Below, piece by piece: positions 43,205-55,894 of a stretch of 64,000 bases of DNA. Position 1 is the stretch's first letter, and each line of letters opens with the position of its first letter. The notes below the pieces were generated by a model. That model was not told where the DNA came from, searched no databases, and worked only from the letters and a program-made list of their open reading frames with translations. This DNA comes from Elmis aenea. Lineage: Eukaryota; Arthropoda; Insecta; Coleoptera; Elmidae. The translations under genes were made by a program, and so were the position numbers. The DNA is taken from positions 21,411,674 to 21,475,673 of the forward strand of contig OX393579.1 of the NCBI GenBank assembly GCA_947652605.1, read 5' to 3'.

Positions 43205-44830
43205 AGATGTTATATTTATTTTATGTATCTATTGCGAACTTTAAAATATTTTGTGCATCAAATATGAGTATATATTGATGTAAACAAAACACAAATTGCA
43301 AATTTAAGGTGTGTAGATAGTTTTATTGTTATAATATAAACGCTTGCCACATCAAAACTGTTTTAAATCTATTAAAGTTTAACTAAAATTCGAAAAACCC
43401 TATTGTCTTAGAAGTAATTCAAATTGAAGTTATGATAATCAGGAGAGACCAGATCGGGAGAAATGAGAGAGTCATTCAAATCAAAGTCCACTTGGTATTT
43501 TTTTTTGAAAAAATATTAGATACTTGCATAAAAGAGCCATTATGCATAAAAAACAAAATACCTTTGTACAATTTTTTGCGATTTTTCCAAAAAAAATTAT
43601 TATAGTTTTGGTAATAGGAAGACATTTTATTCCCTCGTTATAATTTTATCGCATTATTTATTACGCCTGCTCTTTTAAAGTAATTTTAAATATTAATCTT
43701 CTTGGGAAGTAAAGAGCCTGCGTTTTAATTCCATCGACTTGTGTTTACTTTCTGAATCAAAGTATTAAATCCGGATTTCATCATGGTAACAATATAGCCA
43801 AAAAAACTTAGGCGTCGTGTTTGAAACGGGTGTAAATGGTATTATCTAAGAATAGACACAAAACGAAGTTTCCCCGATCGTTTCTTGTCGTTGACATTAA
43901 ATTTCCTTCCTTAAAAGTGGCATGCAAATTTTTTCTTGATAAGGAAGGCATTAATTTTGTACTGTTTGGCAGATTTTCATAAATTTGGATTACCGTTGTC
44001 AAGATATCATATTTTCCTACTACTGAAATATAAACACGATGATTACTACAGAGAACTTAAAAAATGTGAGAGATAGAGAAACTGTTGAACAGGAAAAGTA
44101 AAGCAAAATCCTAAGCCGAAGTAAACAAGTTTTAAAAATTGGGGAAAAAGTCGAGTCTTATTAGATTTTAGCAACAATGTAATTTGGGATATTTTTATCA
44201 GGTCATTCTATATGGTTTTATTAAACGTGATATTGTCATTACTTCATAGGTTGTCGATAATTTTGGGCTAAATAAGCACCAGGAAGGAGATTTTGTATGG
44301 CGAGATTTGCTTTTAGGATATATCTTAAACTTACTGTTTTTGAAACTTGAACCGTAGATGGCTGTGACTATAAAAATATTTTTTTTGTTTTAATTATAAA
44401 AACGCCACACAAAAATGTTCATAAATAAAATTTGTAATAGTTGTTGCTTTTATTTTTAGAAACAGTTTAAACATTGTTGTTAAAAAAACTACTAACTTGA
44501 GTTGACGATTCTTTCAACGTTTTGTTTTTAGTTCGCTTTCCATTAATTTAATTTTTTGTGTAATGCAAATCTACTGATGGATATTTTAATCTTTGCACTG
44601 ATCTATGTTAACTGTCCGTACTCCGTACCTAATTTCAGAACATTATATCGCAATTTGAAATATTTTGGTTCACTGAAACCCCAAAGACTACTAATATAAA
44701 CGTGTAAGCGTGTGTTAATCTAAAATCGACACCGTAAACGACTTTTTTTTTTAAATTTATGTTTCACAGAAAATTATTGCTCGCGTTCCTGAAAACATAA
44801 TTCTCATTAATAAAAATCATAGCTTTCCGG
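43205..44830. other. AT-rich stretch, nothing recognised
   Basis: I see no paired ends, tandem arrays or coding motifs in 1.6 kb. Confidence 0.45.
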
Positions 44831-45096
44831 CAGCGTCTCATAGTTCATCGGACGGTTGGACGGTTTTTTAACAGTTATCGAATCAAATTATGAACTGGTT
44901 AGTGGACGGCAAAAAGTAGTACCTACGTGAAAGAAAGAAAGAACTATCGCTGGATTTTTACACCCATGCGTTGCTTACAAGTAACGTGGCCTCTGGTAGC
45001 TAAACATAGCCCGCTTAATCCTACGGATTGGTGTTTTAAAAACTGTTTTCTTAAGATATCAACACTTGCGATACTTACATTTCTATGAACCCAATA
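44830..45096 (+). repeat. Dispersed repeat shared with 61850-62113
   Basis: Blocks such as GGATTTTTACACCCATGCG, CTCTGGTAGCTA and CATTTCTATGAACCCAATA occur in the same order at about 61975-62113. The copy here ends at the FB5 insertion, immediately after CCCAATA. Confidence 0.6.
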
Positions 45097-45098
45097 TA

Positions 45099-46323
45099 CA
45101 GGGTGGGCTAATTTCGATGTTTTAATAGGAAATCTCGGTAACTATAAGAGGTATAAAAAAACCGACCGCGCATCCTCGATCTCTTTTTTCGAGAAAAAGT
45201 TAAATGTAAAAACTAAAATTGGTTATCGTCTTTTGTTTTCGAGTTATCGCCGATAACTCGATTTTTCGACTTTTCGTTTTATGACTATATTTCGCTTGTT
45301 TATAAAAATAAACAAAAATAATTTTGACGTTCTACAGGCACTTTTTTGATAGGAATCTAGTGGCGTAGACAATTTTTCAAAAAAAAATCCGAAATTCGAG
45401 TTGTGACATAAAGTTGTATTTTTTTAAAAGGAACCCATAGTTGGCTATGACTTATTTAAATTCCTTATTTTTTTGTCATTCCAAATATATAAGGGTTAAT
45501 GTATTTATTTTCAATAAAACGAAAGTTACGAAGGTTTTTTAGTTTTTTTTTTTAAACAAAATTATAGTAGGCTGTGAAAACAAAAACAAAACAAGGTGTA
45601 AAATCTTTATAAACTCATTTGGTACAAGTTACGAAGGTTTTGCAATTTGTTGTTGTGATAAACATTATAAATATATTAAAATAAAGAAACAACGATAAAG
45701 TCGGAATCTGCAATAATGTAGTTTATTGTAGTTTATCTTTTGTTCAAATATTTGTAATGTTTATCACAACAACAAATTACAAAACCTTCGCAACTTGTAC
45801 CAAATAAGTTTAAAAAGGTTTTACAACTTGTTTTGTTTTTGTTTTCACAGCATACTATCATTTTGTTTAAAAAAAAAAACTAAAAAACCTTTGTAACTTG
45901 CGTATTATTAAAAATAAATACATCAACCCTTATATATTTGGAATGACAAAAAAATAAGGAATTTAAATAAGTCATAGCCAACTATGGGTTTCATTTAAAA
46001 AAACACAACTTTATGTCACAACTCGAATTTCGGTTTTTTTTTTGAAAAATTGTCTACGCCACTGGATTCTTATCAAAAAAGTGCCTGTAGAACGTCAAAA
46101 TTATTTTAGTTTATTTTCATAAACAAGTGAAATATAGTCATAAAACGAAAAGTCGAAAAATCAAGTTTTCAGCGATAACTCGAAAACAAAAGACGATAAC
46201 CAATTTTAGTTTTCACCTTTAACTTTTTCTCGAAAAAAGAGATCAAGGATGCGCGGTCGGTTTTTTTAAACCTCTTATAGTTACCGAGATTCCCTATTAG
46301 AACATCGAAATTAGTCCACCCTG
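45099..46323. mobile_element. Foldback element FB5; palindrome extends into flanks
   Basis: This is a 1225-bp element with ends CAGGGTGGGCTAATTTCGAT, bounded by TA. The arms are about 560 bp with a loop of about 100 bp, and the arms differ by scattered changes. They carry AATCTCGGTAACTATAAGAG near the end and CCATAGTTGGCTATGACTT further in. The inverted symmetry does not stop at the ends. 45027-45096 and 46326-46395 are a perfect 70-bp inverted pair of flanking sequence, so the whole palindrome spans 45027-46395. No coding remnant is seen in the loop. Confidence 0.88.
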
Positions 46324-46395
46324 TATATTGGGTTCATAGAAATGTAAGTATCGCAAGTGTTGATATCTTAAGAAAACAGTTTTTAAAACACCAAT

Positions 46396-47239
46396 GCTGG
46401 GGAGACTCCACGAGGCAGTAAAAAATCTCACTTGAAAGAAGTGAGCTTCACTTTTCTCCATATATTTACGTGGATATGTATTAACAACTTTATTGTTTAT
46501 ACTTGCAATTTCGTTTAACACAATTAACGGTACAGATATTCTCTATTTCTAATTTGTTTTTTTAGATCATCAATATAGAATATACACTTGATTTAGATAC
46601 ATATTATCAATGTGTATGTTTTATTTGCGTTTAGACATAATAATAGTAAAATTTATTCTTACTTCGAAAAGGACTAATGTAAAAGAAGATTTATTGGAAG
46701 ATGTGTTGCTAGTAAGATTTAACGGAATGTGAAATCGTATATTGTATGGTATGTACAAACTATAAAGTTAAAGTATATTTCAAGTTAATATAAGTTTTTT
46801 TTTTTATATTTTTTATTTTTAACATTTAGTAAATTATCCACTTGAATTCATTATTTTGTCTTTGTAAATAATTACAGCAGGATCTTATTTAATTCAAATG
46901 CATAGATTTTTAGTACTAACACAAATTTAAAACAGCACTTGCTATATTTTCATATTTTTAGATAAAGATCGTGTGTCTAATTTAACCTAATCACGTTGTG
47001 TTTTTGCACCTTACGGGTGTTAAACTTAATAAAATGGTTAAATGTTAATGTGTTTAACGATTTGGTAAATTTAATATGGCGATGGTTCGCCAGTCTAAAA
47101 TATGCTGTCCGTGAGCATCAAACCCCATCGTCATCGTTTATATTTTAGTTGAGACGCAAATATTGTTATCGTATTTGTAGAGGGTTGTGGTGACTAGAAA
47201 GAAAAAAATATTTTTTGACGACAAATATTGTAAAACCGG
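46396..47239. other. AT-rich stretch, nothing recognised
   Basis: A short AAAAATCTCACTTGAAAGAA region and a block at 47075-47150 are less AT-rich but unassigned. Confidence 0.4.
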
Positions 47240-47396
47240 TTTTAACCGTTATTATTTCGGTTCACGAAAACGAAAAAAGAATTTTTTCGGTTAGAACGAA
47301 AAGAATGAAAACGATATATTTCGTTTTCGTTCCGAACAGAAACGAACGGAATTTTTTTCGTTTTTAGTCCCTGCTTATAACTGATTATGAAAAAAT
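47240..47396. mobile_element. hAT-like terminal fragment rich in AACGAAAA
   Basis: Read on the minus strand, it begins AAGCAGGGACTAAAAACGAA and is followed by many ACGAAAA/ACGGTT-like repeats. CAGGGACTAAAA ends followed by such repeats recall hAT. No opposite end or target duplication is found. The 104-codon frame over it is low-complexity. Confidence 0.4.
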
Positions 47397-47399
47397 AAT

Positions 47400-47997
47400 A
47401 AATGCACCTACAGAAGGTTTTAACATTAAGATAAACGCGAAAATATATTGAAAATATTTTTAGCTTGTTCGAAGATGTGAGGCTTTTTGTAAACATTTCA
47501 TTTTCATTCATTTGCTTATATCGCGACGGCATTGTACATACATATATGGTTTTCAATGTTCCTGTGATGAATTTAAATTTGGGACATACAAGCCTAAATA
47601 CCGAAAACTGAGAGACAACACAATCGTTAATATTAAACGTGATCAGAAACCAAATCCAGACGGGGTTAGACCCAAATTTTTACCACTAAAGACATCGTGA
47701 TTACTATAATCTACGTTAATTACATTTAAGACGAAACGCCAAAGTTATAAGGTAATCCAAGTTGTTTATTGAAATGGCGACAACAATATAGTCGATTTGC
47801 AACCTCCAGGACGAGTTTTCACGGTCTGGAGTACGCATTCCTTCTTGTTTGTACTAATATTGACACACTATACTACGTTTGTCGTTCAAACACTATAAAG
47901 TATCCATCGGGCGGTCAGGCAACAAAAAGAAATTGCTTCGCCTTATCTCTTTCAAACAGCAACGTAATAAAAATTAACGACCTAAGCCGACTTTGCA
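47400..47997. other. AT-rich stretch, two unassigned short frames
   Basis: Frames at 47512-47700 and 47769-48002 (plus) are 62-77 codons and show no family motif. I do not call them genes. Confidence 0.4.
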
Positions 47998-48031
47998 ATT
48001 AATAAAGAACGCTAAAGCGTTCTTTATTAAT
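47998..48031. repeat. 34-bp palindrome
   Basis: Two perfect 16-bp arms, ATTAATAAAGAACGCT and its complement, surround a 2-base centre. An AT-rich partial duplication (TTCTTTATTAA) follows. No poly-T tract suited to a terminator is attached. Confidence 0.7.
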
Positions 48032-48714
48032 TATTAAAATTCTTTATTAAATATTAAAATATTTAATTAATTAAATTAATTTAAATGGAAATTTAATCGG
48101 GCAGCCAGTTATCTAAATACAAAATATTTAGAAAACGAAAGATAATCTAATTAAAACTTGGAACATCAGGCTAAATGCTATTAGTAAATACTTTATGTGA
48201 TATCGCAGGTTTTTTTCCGCAGAAAAATATCGTAAAATCATTGTTAATAAAAGCTTGTTTTCTACATCATTATCTCTGAATGTAACGATTTTGATGATAT
48301 CGAAGGATTATAATTTCGAACTGTATTTCTTATCTTTTTAACGTTAATCTGTTTTTCTTAAGAGAAAATTGAGGCAATAGCCAACGGCACAATATATTTT
48401 CTTTACGGTAAGTGTCTATTAATAATTCCTTTTTAAGTTGTAAAAAGTTGTTGAGATTTATTTGTATGTGTTTAATATATTAATAAAATACAGTTGAACC
48501 TCTATATTCATCATTAATCGGTTTTTGAGGGACGGACGAATGCTGAATCGGAACAATCCTTTTTTAATTACTTTCTGCCATACAATCTGTCCTATTTAAG
48601 GACAATAAGTCCCTTTATGTGTTTCTGTTTAATAAGAACATGAAAGAAAAAGTTCCAGTGATTATTTCCCAATTTAAACTAGCTCATTAATAATGTAAAA
48701 AAAAATTAAATATC

Positions 48715-49562
48715 TTAATCGGTTTTAGAAAAAAATTGGAAAAACCGAAAAATACGAATTTTGAAAATCGTCTTTAACTTCTTTGGATTACAAAATATTT
48801 CAAATAAGTAAAAACATTACCCAAGCAACTTTTTAAGCCGAATCGGATGGTAATCAATAATATTTTTTAGGTGGATTCGTTTTTGTTTTATGACAACTAG
48901 GGATTGGAAAACCGCTTAACCGGGACATTTTTCCGATAACCGATTACCGGTTATTACGTCCTAGTGAACCGGTTACACGAATATTATGCAATTTTCATTT
49001 AAATTTTGCATCAACTTTTCAATTTGCAAAGTTTAGTTACCAGTATAGTACATTTCGTACAGACTGGTACAACTCATACAGTGGTAAAATATATGTATAC
49101 CTAATGAAAGTGCAATTCTAGTTTGTAAAGGAAATGAAAGGAAAGAAGAAGTTTCGAAATTGTGTTTTTTAAGAATATTTTGTGTTTGGTTTTGTTCAAT
49201 TTGTCTCGGCTAAAATTAAATAAACTTTTTTGTCAAAGTAAAATGACTTATTTCATAATAATTTGAGGGTAACATTCACCAAAAAAATATCACTGTGAAG
49301 CACATCCATTCATTTTATTAAAACTAAAAATAACCGCCCATAAGAAAAAATAAAGTTGGTTGTCATAAAACAAAAACGAATCGACCTAAAAAAAAAAAAC
49401 ATCCGATTTGACCTAAAAAGTGGCTTCGGCAGTGTTTTTACACATTTGAAATATTTTATACTCCAAAAAAGTTATGAACGATTTTCAAAAACACTGATAT
49501 TACCGATTTTTTTCGGATTGTTAATGAGAACCGAATTTAGCAACTTTGCCAAAGTTAAACCT
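48715..49562. mobile_element. Foldback FB8, FB3-like, outer ends missing
   Basis: The arm at 48715-48897 (with GAAAATCGTCTTTAACTTCT and GATTCGTTTTTGTTTTATGA) is matched in inverted form at 49335-49562. Both resemble inner parts of the FB3 arms at 20750-20960 and 21810-22030. The CAGGGT ends are not present. A hAT-like fragment begins exactly at the inner edge of the left arm. Confidence 0.65.
48898..49000 (+). mobile_element. hAT-like end, TAGGGATTGGAAAACCG
   Basis: TAGGGATTGGAAAACCGCTT is followed by repeated ACCGGTTA-type blocks. This resembles the subterminal structure of some hAT elements. The other end is not found. A similar CCGGTT-rich end that finishes GCATCCCTA lies at 56260-56338. 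Confidence 0.4.
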
Positions 49563-49659
49563 TTAATAAAATAAAATAAAATATAAACATATAAATTAAA
49601 CTTTTTTTTTAAACCAATTAGTCTAAGGACCCCTAAATTAAAAAAAAGTACCAGCTTTG

Positions 49660-49852
49660 TTAGAAAATATCAGAGATCCGAACCGAACCGGAACTGAAAC
49701 AAAAATCGGAACGAATCGGTGCTTTTTCATGAACCGTGAACCGGAACTAAACCGTTTATGTAAGAAATCACAAAACCGCAAAATCAAACCTAACCGACTG
49801 GTGTGAACCGGTTCAAACCGCTTCAACCGGTTCACACAACGGTTCGGACCAA
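49660..49852. repeat. AACCGG-rich low-complexity segment
   Basis: Many degenerate copies of GAACCGGTT and GAACCGGAAC lie in both orientations, including CGGTTCAAACCGCTTCAACC. It is probably the interior of a decayed hAT-type element related to 48898. The overlapping 65-codon minus frame is repeat-derived. Confidence 0.45.
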
Positions 49853-51203
49853 TTTGTTTTTATTTTTAATGACATTGTATATTTTTTATTTTCGTATTTT
49901 TGCAAATCCAAATCATGGATAATTTTACCTAGTTTATTATGAAAATACTATAGCATCGATAAATTTAGTTTTAAATAAATTAAAAATAAAAATATCAACT
50001 TGACGGATAGAATAATCGTTATAATTTGCGAGAACAACAAGAACTTTTATTTGGCAGTAATCCAAACTTATAACTTTAAAAAATATATAGACAAATCTAT
50101 GCAACTTAAGTTTGCGTGTTCGCAACTTGGTTTAAATCGAATAATAACTACAGCATAATAACCTTATTGAATGATAGTACAGTGTTTTTAAAAACTACAT
50201 TTGAGTGAGTCGCCCCAACCCTTAGGTACTTGAAAACAGAATGTTTGCAGACTTAAAAATAACGTAAACAATTAGTTGAAGTGGAGCAGATAATATTGAT
50301 ACGGTTCCAAGATGTTGATAATATAAGTTGCATGAATTACCAAAAGATTTTGCATTACCTGAAGTATTTTTGTTAAAGTGATAAATTAAAACATTATTTT
50401 TCTTAAACATCATTGTATATATCGCACTAGCCACCTTCATTATTATGTTTCTTAAACCGTAAAATATTGTTCGGTTTTACCTTGTTTATTGTTTGTATAT
50501 GTTTACCTTATTATGACATGAAACTTTTTACTTTAATTAATTTTAAAATTACCCATAGCTTTATTTCACTTTAGTGATAAAGCAAGTTACGCCAACTGAA
50601 AGTAACATCTTCCAGCATAACAAATTCGCAGCTAACTACTAGACGTTTGACAAGAAACGTTTTAATTTGTTCATTGTAATTAAAAGACACCACTTTTTTT
50701 TCAAATTTAAAAGTGGAAGTATAAATAATTAAATTTTAAAGGCGTAACTTAACCGATACCATAAATGTATAAAATGAACTCATTCATACATGAACAACTA
50801 AAATAAAATTAAAAAAACAAAACCTCACGGACCAGATTGATCGCTAACGTTAACCGAAGACTCGGCATGAATGAGAAATTGTTTCAATAGGGGACAGAGA
50901 AGCCTTGCATTAACTTCCAACGCCAGGACACTATTAAATTAACTCAAATAAAATCGTTCAAATTTCGGACATCTGTGGCAACACTCAACCTATTTGATGC
51001 AATTTGGACCGCATAAAAAAACTCAAAAAACACTTACTTTGCTTAGATGGATAAACGGAAGGAAGAAGTTGAACCCAGAATGATCGTAGAATCTGCAAAA
51101 AAAAATTAATTAACTTGTAGAACTGCTAATAATATTGTTTTATTTTATGTTGCCATTTTGCTTACATCCTATGAGTACTTATTTTAAACTGCGCTGTTGC
51201 ATT
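49853..51203. other. AT-rich stretch, nothing recognised
   Basis: No paired ends or coding motifs. Confidence 0.45.
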
Positions 51204-51345
51204 CAGGGGTTTGGAACGGAGAACGGAGCTAGAGCATAGAGCATTGGAACAATGGGTTTGTGCCTGGAGCTGGAGCGGAGTCCAGAGCAAATAATTTTGA
51301 TTACTCCACTGCTCCAGTTATTATGTACAATTTAAACAGACAACT
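51204..51345 (+). mobile_element. Truncated CAGGGGTTTGGAGC MITE
   Basis: It starts CAGGGGTTTGGAACGGAGAA and runs through GCAAATAATTTTGATTACTC and CACTGCTCCAGTTATTATGT. It is homologous to the left 140 bp of the MITE at 56752-57139. No right end is present. Confidence 0.7.
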
Positions 51346-52225
51346 TTTTTCCCGCTTTTGGCCTTTAAAATTAACACACAATAAACGTCGAAATTTAAAC
51401 ACCCTGTATTGTAGCAGACGAAACGGCAAGGATTTGGTTCTTAAGTAACTTTAGCATTGCTTTAAAAACATAGAAAATTCCCGTTTTTTTTTACAAATTA
51501 AGTGCATTAGTTGTGTAATTTATGATTAAGTTTCATTTAGCACTAATTAAGACGTCGCTATTACTATAAATTACAAAACGTTTTAATACATCACGTTTGG
51601 TTATAACTAATTAAACTCATAACTTTATTATAAGCGAAAAATACGCTTCCAATAAATTTTCATTGTCAGTTAGGTTAGGCGAAAGCGGAAATCAATCTTG
51701 TTATAAAGTTTAATTATATAATAAATCACAGGCGTGACGGAGTTGAACGCCTGTATTTTCTTTTGATTTCCGATTCTACATACCTCGAATACTTAAATAT
51801 GGTGGTGGAGTACATGGCATTCACAAAAAAAATACGATTTTCCGGCGGCACTGTCATCAAAGAGGCGTATTCCGCAGGTGCTAATAAAACCTCTTTAACA
51901 TTTCAAGCAGAAATGTGATGTGCTTAGATTTTAATTCGAATTTCTTTGAAAAATTATTACCGCAATTTACCCTTATTCAGCACAAAAAGAAAAACTCCAC
52001 ACTTCAATATACTCGTATAAAACAGAAATGCCGTAAAGACAAAAAATATAAATTTAAATTTACTATTTAATTTTTGTGTAGATTATTTGTTAATAACGTT
52101 ATTAGTTTAACATAAAATCCTGCAAATAAACACAAGTCATTGAACTTTTACCATACATATGTATTTTACTGGAGTATTAAAATAGCCACTAAACCTTGTT
52201 TATTACAAGCATCTTAAAATAATAC
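51346..52225. other. AT-rich stretch with a small hairpin
   Basis: At 51730-51756 CAGGCGT and ACGCCTG pair around GACGGAGTTGA, and GCGGAAATCAA/TTGATTTCCG pairs around it (51676-51771). This may be a small MITE. Nothing else is seen. Confidence 0.4.
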
Positions 52226-52350
52226 AGGGTGTAACAAATTCGAAGTTCAACTTAGGAGTTAGGGGTCGGTTAAATCAAGATAAATGGCGATATTCGGAGC
52301 TTAATTGCTATCAGAAAAAAATTCGTACTGCAAAGTTTTTCTCTGAAATA

Positions 52351-52766
52351 CAGGGTGTCCTGACTATCGTGCACTGCTTGGACATCTCATAAACCTAACA
52401 ACTCAAGTCATCCATAAAACGAAAAAATTATACTTTCTTTAATGGTGTCACAGCCAACTACAAGCCTTTTTAAAATAAAAAAGTTGATGTTAAAATAACA
52501 AAAACAAATGAAGGTAAATTTATTAACAAATTTTAAATTTACGCTAAAAATGTCCCAATAATGAGTATGAATTCATATAAGAAAGTTATAAGCAAACATT
52601 AAAAACGTATTTTTTTTTTTGTTTTTTATCAATAGCGCAAAACTATTAGTTTTTTTCGCAGAATAGTTGCTCTTAAATCATAGATCATTTTGACCCATTT
52701 AAGCAACTGTGTATCTCTTATCGTTTACGAGATCCCCATGCTGTTCATAATAACTGGGACACCCTG
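52351..52766. mobile_element. TIR element, CAGGGTGTCC ends
   Basis: This is a 416-bp element. The left end is CAGGGTGTCCTGACTAT and the right end, on the other strand, is CAGGGTGTCCCAGTTAT. The right half carries GTATCTCTTATCGTTTACGA, the motif shared by foldback ends. A second left-type end, CAGGGTGTAACAAATTCG, lies just upstream near 52227. The right 320 bp recur in inverted orientation at 58774-59135. Confidence 0.6.
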
Positions 52767-52852
52767 GATATGGTTTTGCATATTCACTTTACAGTTTCGT
52801 CTTCAAACAAATTAAAATTAATAAAAATTCTCCACAGAACTAGGCCCGGTTG

Positions 52853-52910
52853 CAAGAGAGTTGGGTCAACCCAGTGCTACGTAACACTGGGTTAACTATT
52901 TAACACTGAT
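52853..52910 (+). mobile_element. GGCCCGGTTGCA terminal fragment
   Basis: TAGGCCCGGTTGCAAGAGAG is followed by two inverted AACCCAGTG/CACTGGGTT blocks. The end is similar to the element at 58276-58433. The opposite end is missing. Confidence 0.45.
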
Positions 52911-53060
52911 CGCTCATAGCGGCTGTAAACGGTTATTGGATTAGCCGCGGCGAATCTGTCTTCAAAGAGGCCAAACGAGCCACATGATGATGCATCGAAG
53001 TTTGCGGTGGTATTTTTAAAATTATTCTTTACCTGAATGTTATGTGTTTGATGTTTGTAA

Positions 53061-53639
53061 AGCCCGTGTGACACTGTGCAAATTTCTGTATAAAATTGAA
53101 TACAAAATATCTTGTATTGTTTTTTTTGTAAGTACAGATTCAGTACAGAATTCCAATTCCATTCGTTTGAAACTGTGTGTGACACTGATACAATTTGATG
53201 TACAAGTTACTGCCCATGCACATGCGCCGAAACAGTATAAACACAGATATGCACTCCCTCTTAAAACAAGGTATTTATCCCTTGTAATTGCCATTTTAAA
53301 CAATAACAACATCTTGGTTCGGATTACCAAGAATTAACTGTTAACAGGAATTTCTATTGTTTATATTCCCTTTAGCTGCAGATGTTCAAAATCAGCTGTT
53401 AGTCGCCATTATTCACGAACTGAATGCGCATCTGTAGCACGCATATTCTGTATCAAAACTTGCATGGAAATAGGACAGTCGTATAGTATTTTCTGTGCAA
53501 GAAACTGCATGGAACGCTTGTACAGCCAAGAAACTATACAGAATTTTGTACAGGAAACCTGTATGACACAATATAAGATTTTTTGTATAATATTTGGTAC
53601 AAATTTCTATACAGAATCTTTCATAGTGTCACAAGGGCT
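53061..53639. mobile_element. PIF/Harbinger-like TIR element, TAA duplication
   Basis: This is a 579-bp element with ends AGCCCGTGTGACACTGTGCA and, on the other strand, AGCCCTTGTGACACTATGAA. TAA is duplicated at 53058-53060 and 53640-53642. Subterminal TTTCTGTATA/TATACAGAA blocks are repeated inside in both orientations, and TGTACAA/TTGTACA motifs are frequent. A 3-bp TAA duplication fits PIF/Harbinger. Overlapping frames of 77-97 codons on both strands come from these repeats and have no motif I recognise. Confidence 0.72.
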
Positions 53640-53642
53640 TAA

Positions 53643-54657
53643 TACATTTTGTGCAGTTTTCACTTTTATATTTTCATTGGCAAGATTAATGCAATAACAG
53701 TTTAGACCTAATTATCTCCGTAATAGTTGGTATTTGGACTTAAACATATTGTTTTACTTTTCTTATATTGACCTTCTGAATACATACCCAAAATATTTCC
53801 CTTTCCTCCCGAAACACCCTGTATAAACGCTGATCCAATTAAATTCAGTATCACACAAAAGTCTAAAAACTAAACTCTTGTTTTTACCTACATTACTTAC
53901 TAAAGATTTATCTAATAAATTGTTTTAAAATTTAATAATCCAATAGTGTGATATACTGGTACCAAAATAACCCAAGTATAAAACTACGTCTCATTAATCA
54001 AAATAAACTAGTAAAAAAACCTTTTAGCAACGGGATTATGAATCAAAACTGTATACTTAACCTTAAACTAATACACGTCGATACCATAATTTTGAAATTA
54101 CGTGATTGAATGCGACACATGGGTATTAATTTTGACGTCGACATGAACATTTCAGGTCAACAAATATTTTATCAGCTGTTATTTTTACTGCTATTTGGAC
54201 TAATAATTAATTAAGGAGTATAGCGGTAGATAACGCTCCGGTAACGCTTACGTTAGATAACAATGTTTACACATTTTTTAAAGTTTGTTGCATTATCCGC
54301 ATATTATGTTACGATAGAAATACAGTTTGATATTGCAACAAAGTACATACGGTTGATAATGGCAAAACAACGATTGCATTTCCTTGTAAAATAAAATCGA
54401 TGTATTTTTACAACAAAAAACGTATCAAAAGTTTAATGTTAACCGTAAAGTAAATAACCAGAACTTTCGCGTGAAGTGCAAAACTTATCCTATAACATTA
54501 TTTATGATATATGCACACAAAAATGGTTCTTTTAAGACTTAAAGCGACTCGTTAAAAAACTGCTATAAGCTTTGGTAACACAAATGAAAGTTTAAGTCGC
54601 AATTTCTTTTATTTATTGTAAGAAGTAAAATTATGATGCAGAAACAACACAAGACAA
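53643..54657. other. AT-rich stretch with a solo ACACCCTGTATA end
   Basis: CGAAACACCCTGTATAAAC lies near 53809. Nothing else is recognised. Confidence 0.4.
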
Positions 54658-54659
54658 GT

Positions 54660-54960
54660 ACAGGATGGTTCAAATTCGATGGGATTACTTGGGTATCTCG
54701 CTTAATATTCAAGATAGAGAAACGGTTATATTACCAAAAATGTGCAGTTTTTTAAGACAAACTTAAAACCGTTTCCAATAATATTCTATCATTTCCGGTT
54801 TTTGAGTTATAAGAAAAGAGTGTGTTTTTGTCATATTAACAATCTTTCATAAATACCATAACGCAATCATTACAAATCCAGAGTGTAATAGCTCTACATA
54901 TACGAGTTCAAAACGAATTTTCCAAGGGTGTGATTTTTTGGTTATAAATAAAAAACTAAT
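54660..54960 (+). repeat. Solo foldback-type arm
   Basis: ACAGGATGGTTCAAATTCGA is followed by GGGTATCTCGCTTAATATTC and AGAAACGGTTATATTACC. The layout resembles the FB3 end. No inverted partner is found before 55330. Confidence 0.4.
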
Positions 54961-55330
54961 ATAATCACAGAGGAATACCGCGCGAAACTGTCAATATATT
55001 GTTTTACAAATAGTTTTTATTTTAGACACATGTTTTTAAATGTGTATGTAAAATATTAATACATTGTGGTGTATGAGGTACTATCTAAACTAAAATTTCC
55101 TGAATCATCAGTCTATCTTTATAGCAACACTGTACATTTGGAAAGATACTAAATAATGTAGAGGGAATGATTGCCTGATGTACAGGGTACTGCAAATTAA
55201 GGATGTACCGATAAGCAAATTGGCCGACTTCCGATCAGTCACAGCTCACAGTCTTAGCTTATCAACCAATTACTGCAATTGGCTGAATATTAACTTTTAC
55301 ACACGATTTGTTAGATTTTGTGCACCTATA

Positions 55331-55840
55331 CAGGGTTCTCGTTTTTCGAGGGCCACTATGGGGATCTCGTAAACGGTAAGCCGATTAGGAATTTTTTTAA
55401 ATAAAATAACTGTTTTTCCCATTTTTATCACTGTTGTTTCAAAAAAGTCATATATTATCGAATTGAAAAAAAAAACTCTACAAATTGGCTTTAAAATCAG
55501 ATATACCGTCCATAAAAAAAAATTTACCTGATGATGGTTTAAAAAAAGAGAAACGTCGCACGGAAAATATAATTGGGGATTCTGATTCCTTGCAAAAGTG
55601 GCCATGAAAAAGTTTTTACATAATGAAATTCGACATTAAATGAAAAAGTTACGGGCAAAAAACAAAAATTCAATTTTTTACCTTTCTTTTTATATCATAA
55701 AAACTAAAATAGCTAGATAAATTCTGTTTGCGTCAAATTATTAAGCACCTGAATATACAACTTTGCATTAATTTAACCAAAGTCGTAACTCTTACCGTTT
55801 ACGAGATACCCATAGTGGCCCTCGAAAAACAAGAAACCTG
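55331..55840. mobile_element. Foldback-type element FB6, 510 bp
   Basis: The ends CAGGGTTCTCGTTTTTCGAG and CTCGAAAAACAAGAAACCTG are bounded by TA. The TIRs of about 50 bp include CCACTATGGGGATCTCGTAA and ACGGTAAG. In the right arm the shared motif continues as GGTAAGAGTTACGACTTTGG and TTAAAT. The 102-codon minus frame over the left end is TIR-derived. The interior has no coding motif. Confidence 0.75.
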
Positions 55841-55894
55841 TATGTATAGTATTACTTATTTACTTTTTACGTGATATTGACAATTTCCTAAAAC

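Noticed and set aside
52892..53337. Overlapping frames of 96-97 codons on both strands
   Set aside because: They fall across a TIR element with internal inverted repeats, and neither strand shows a family motif.
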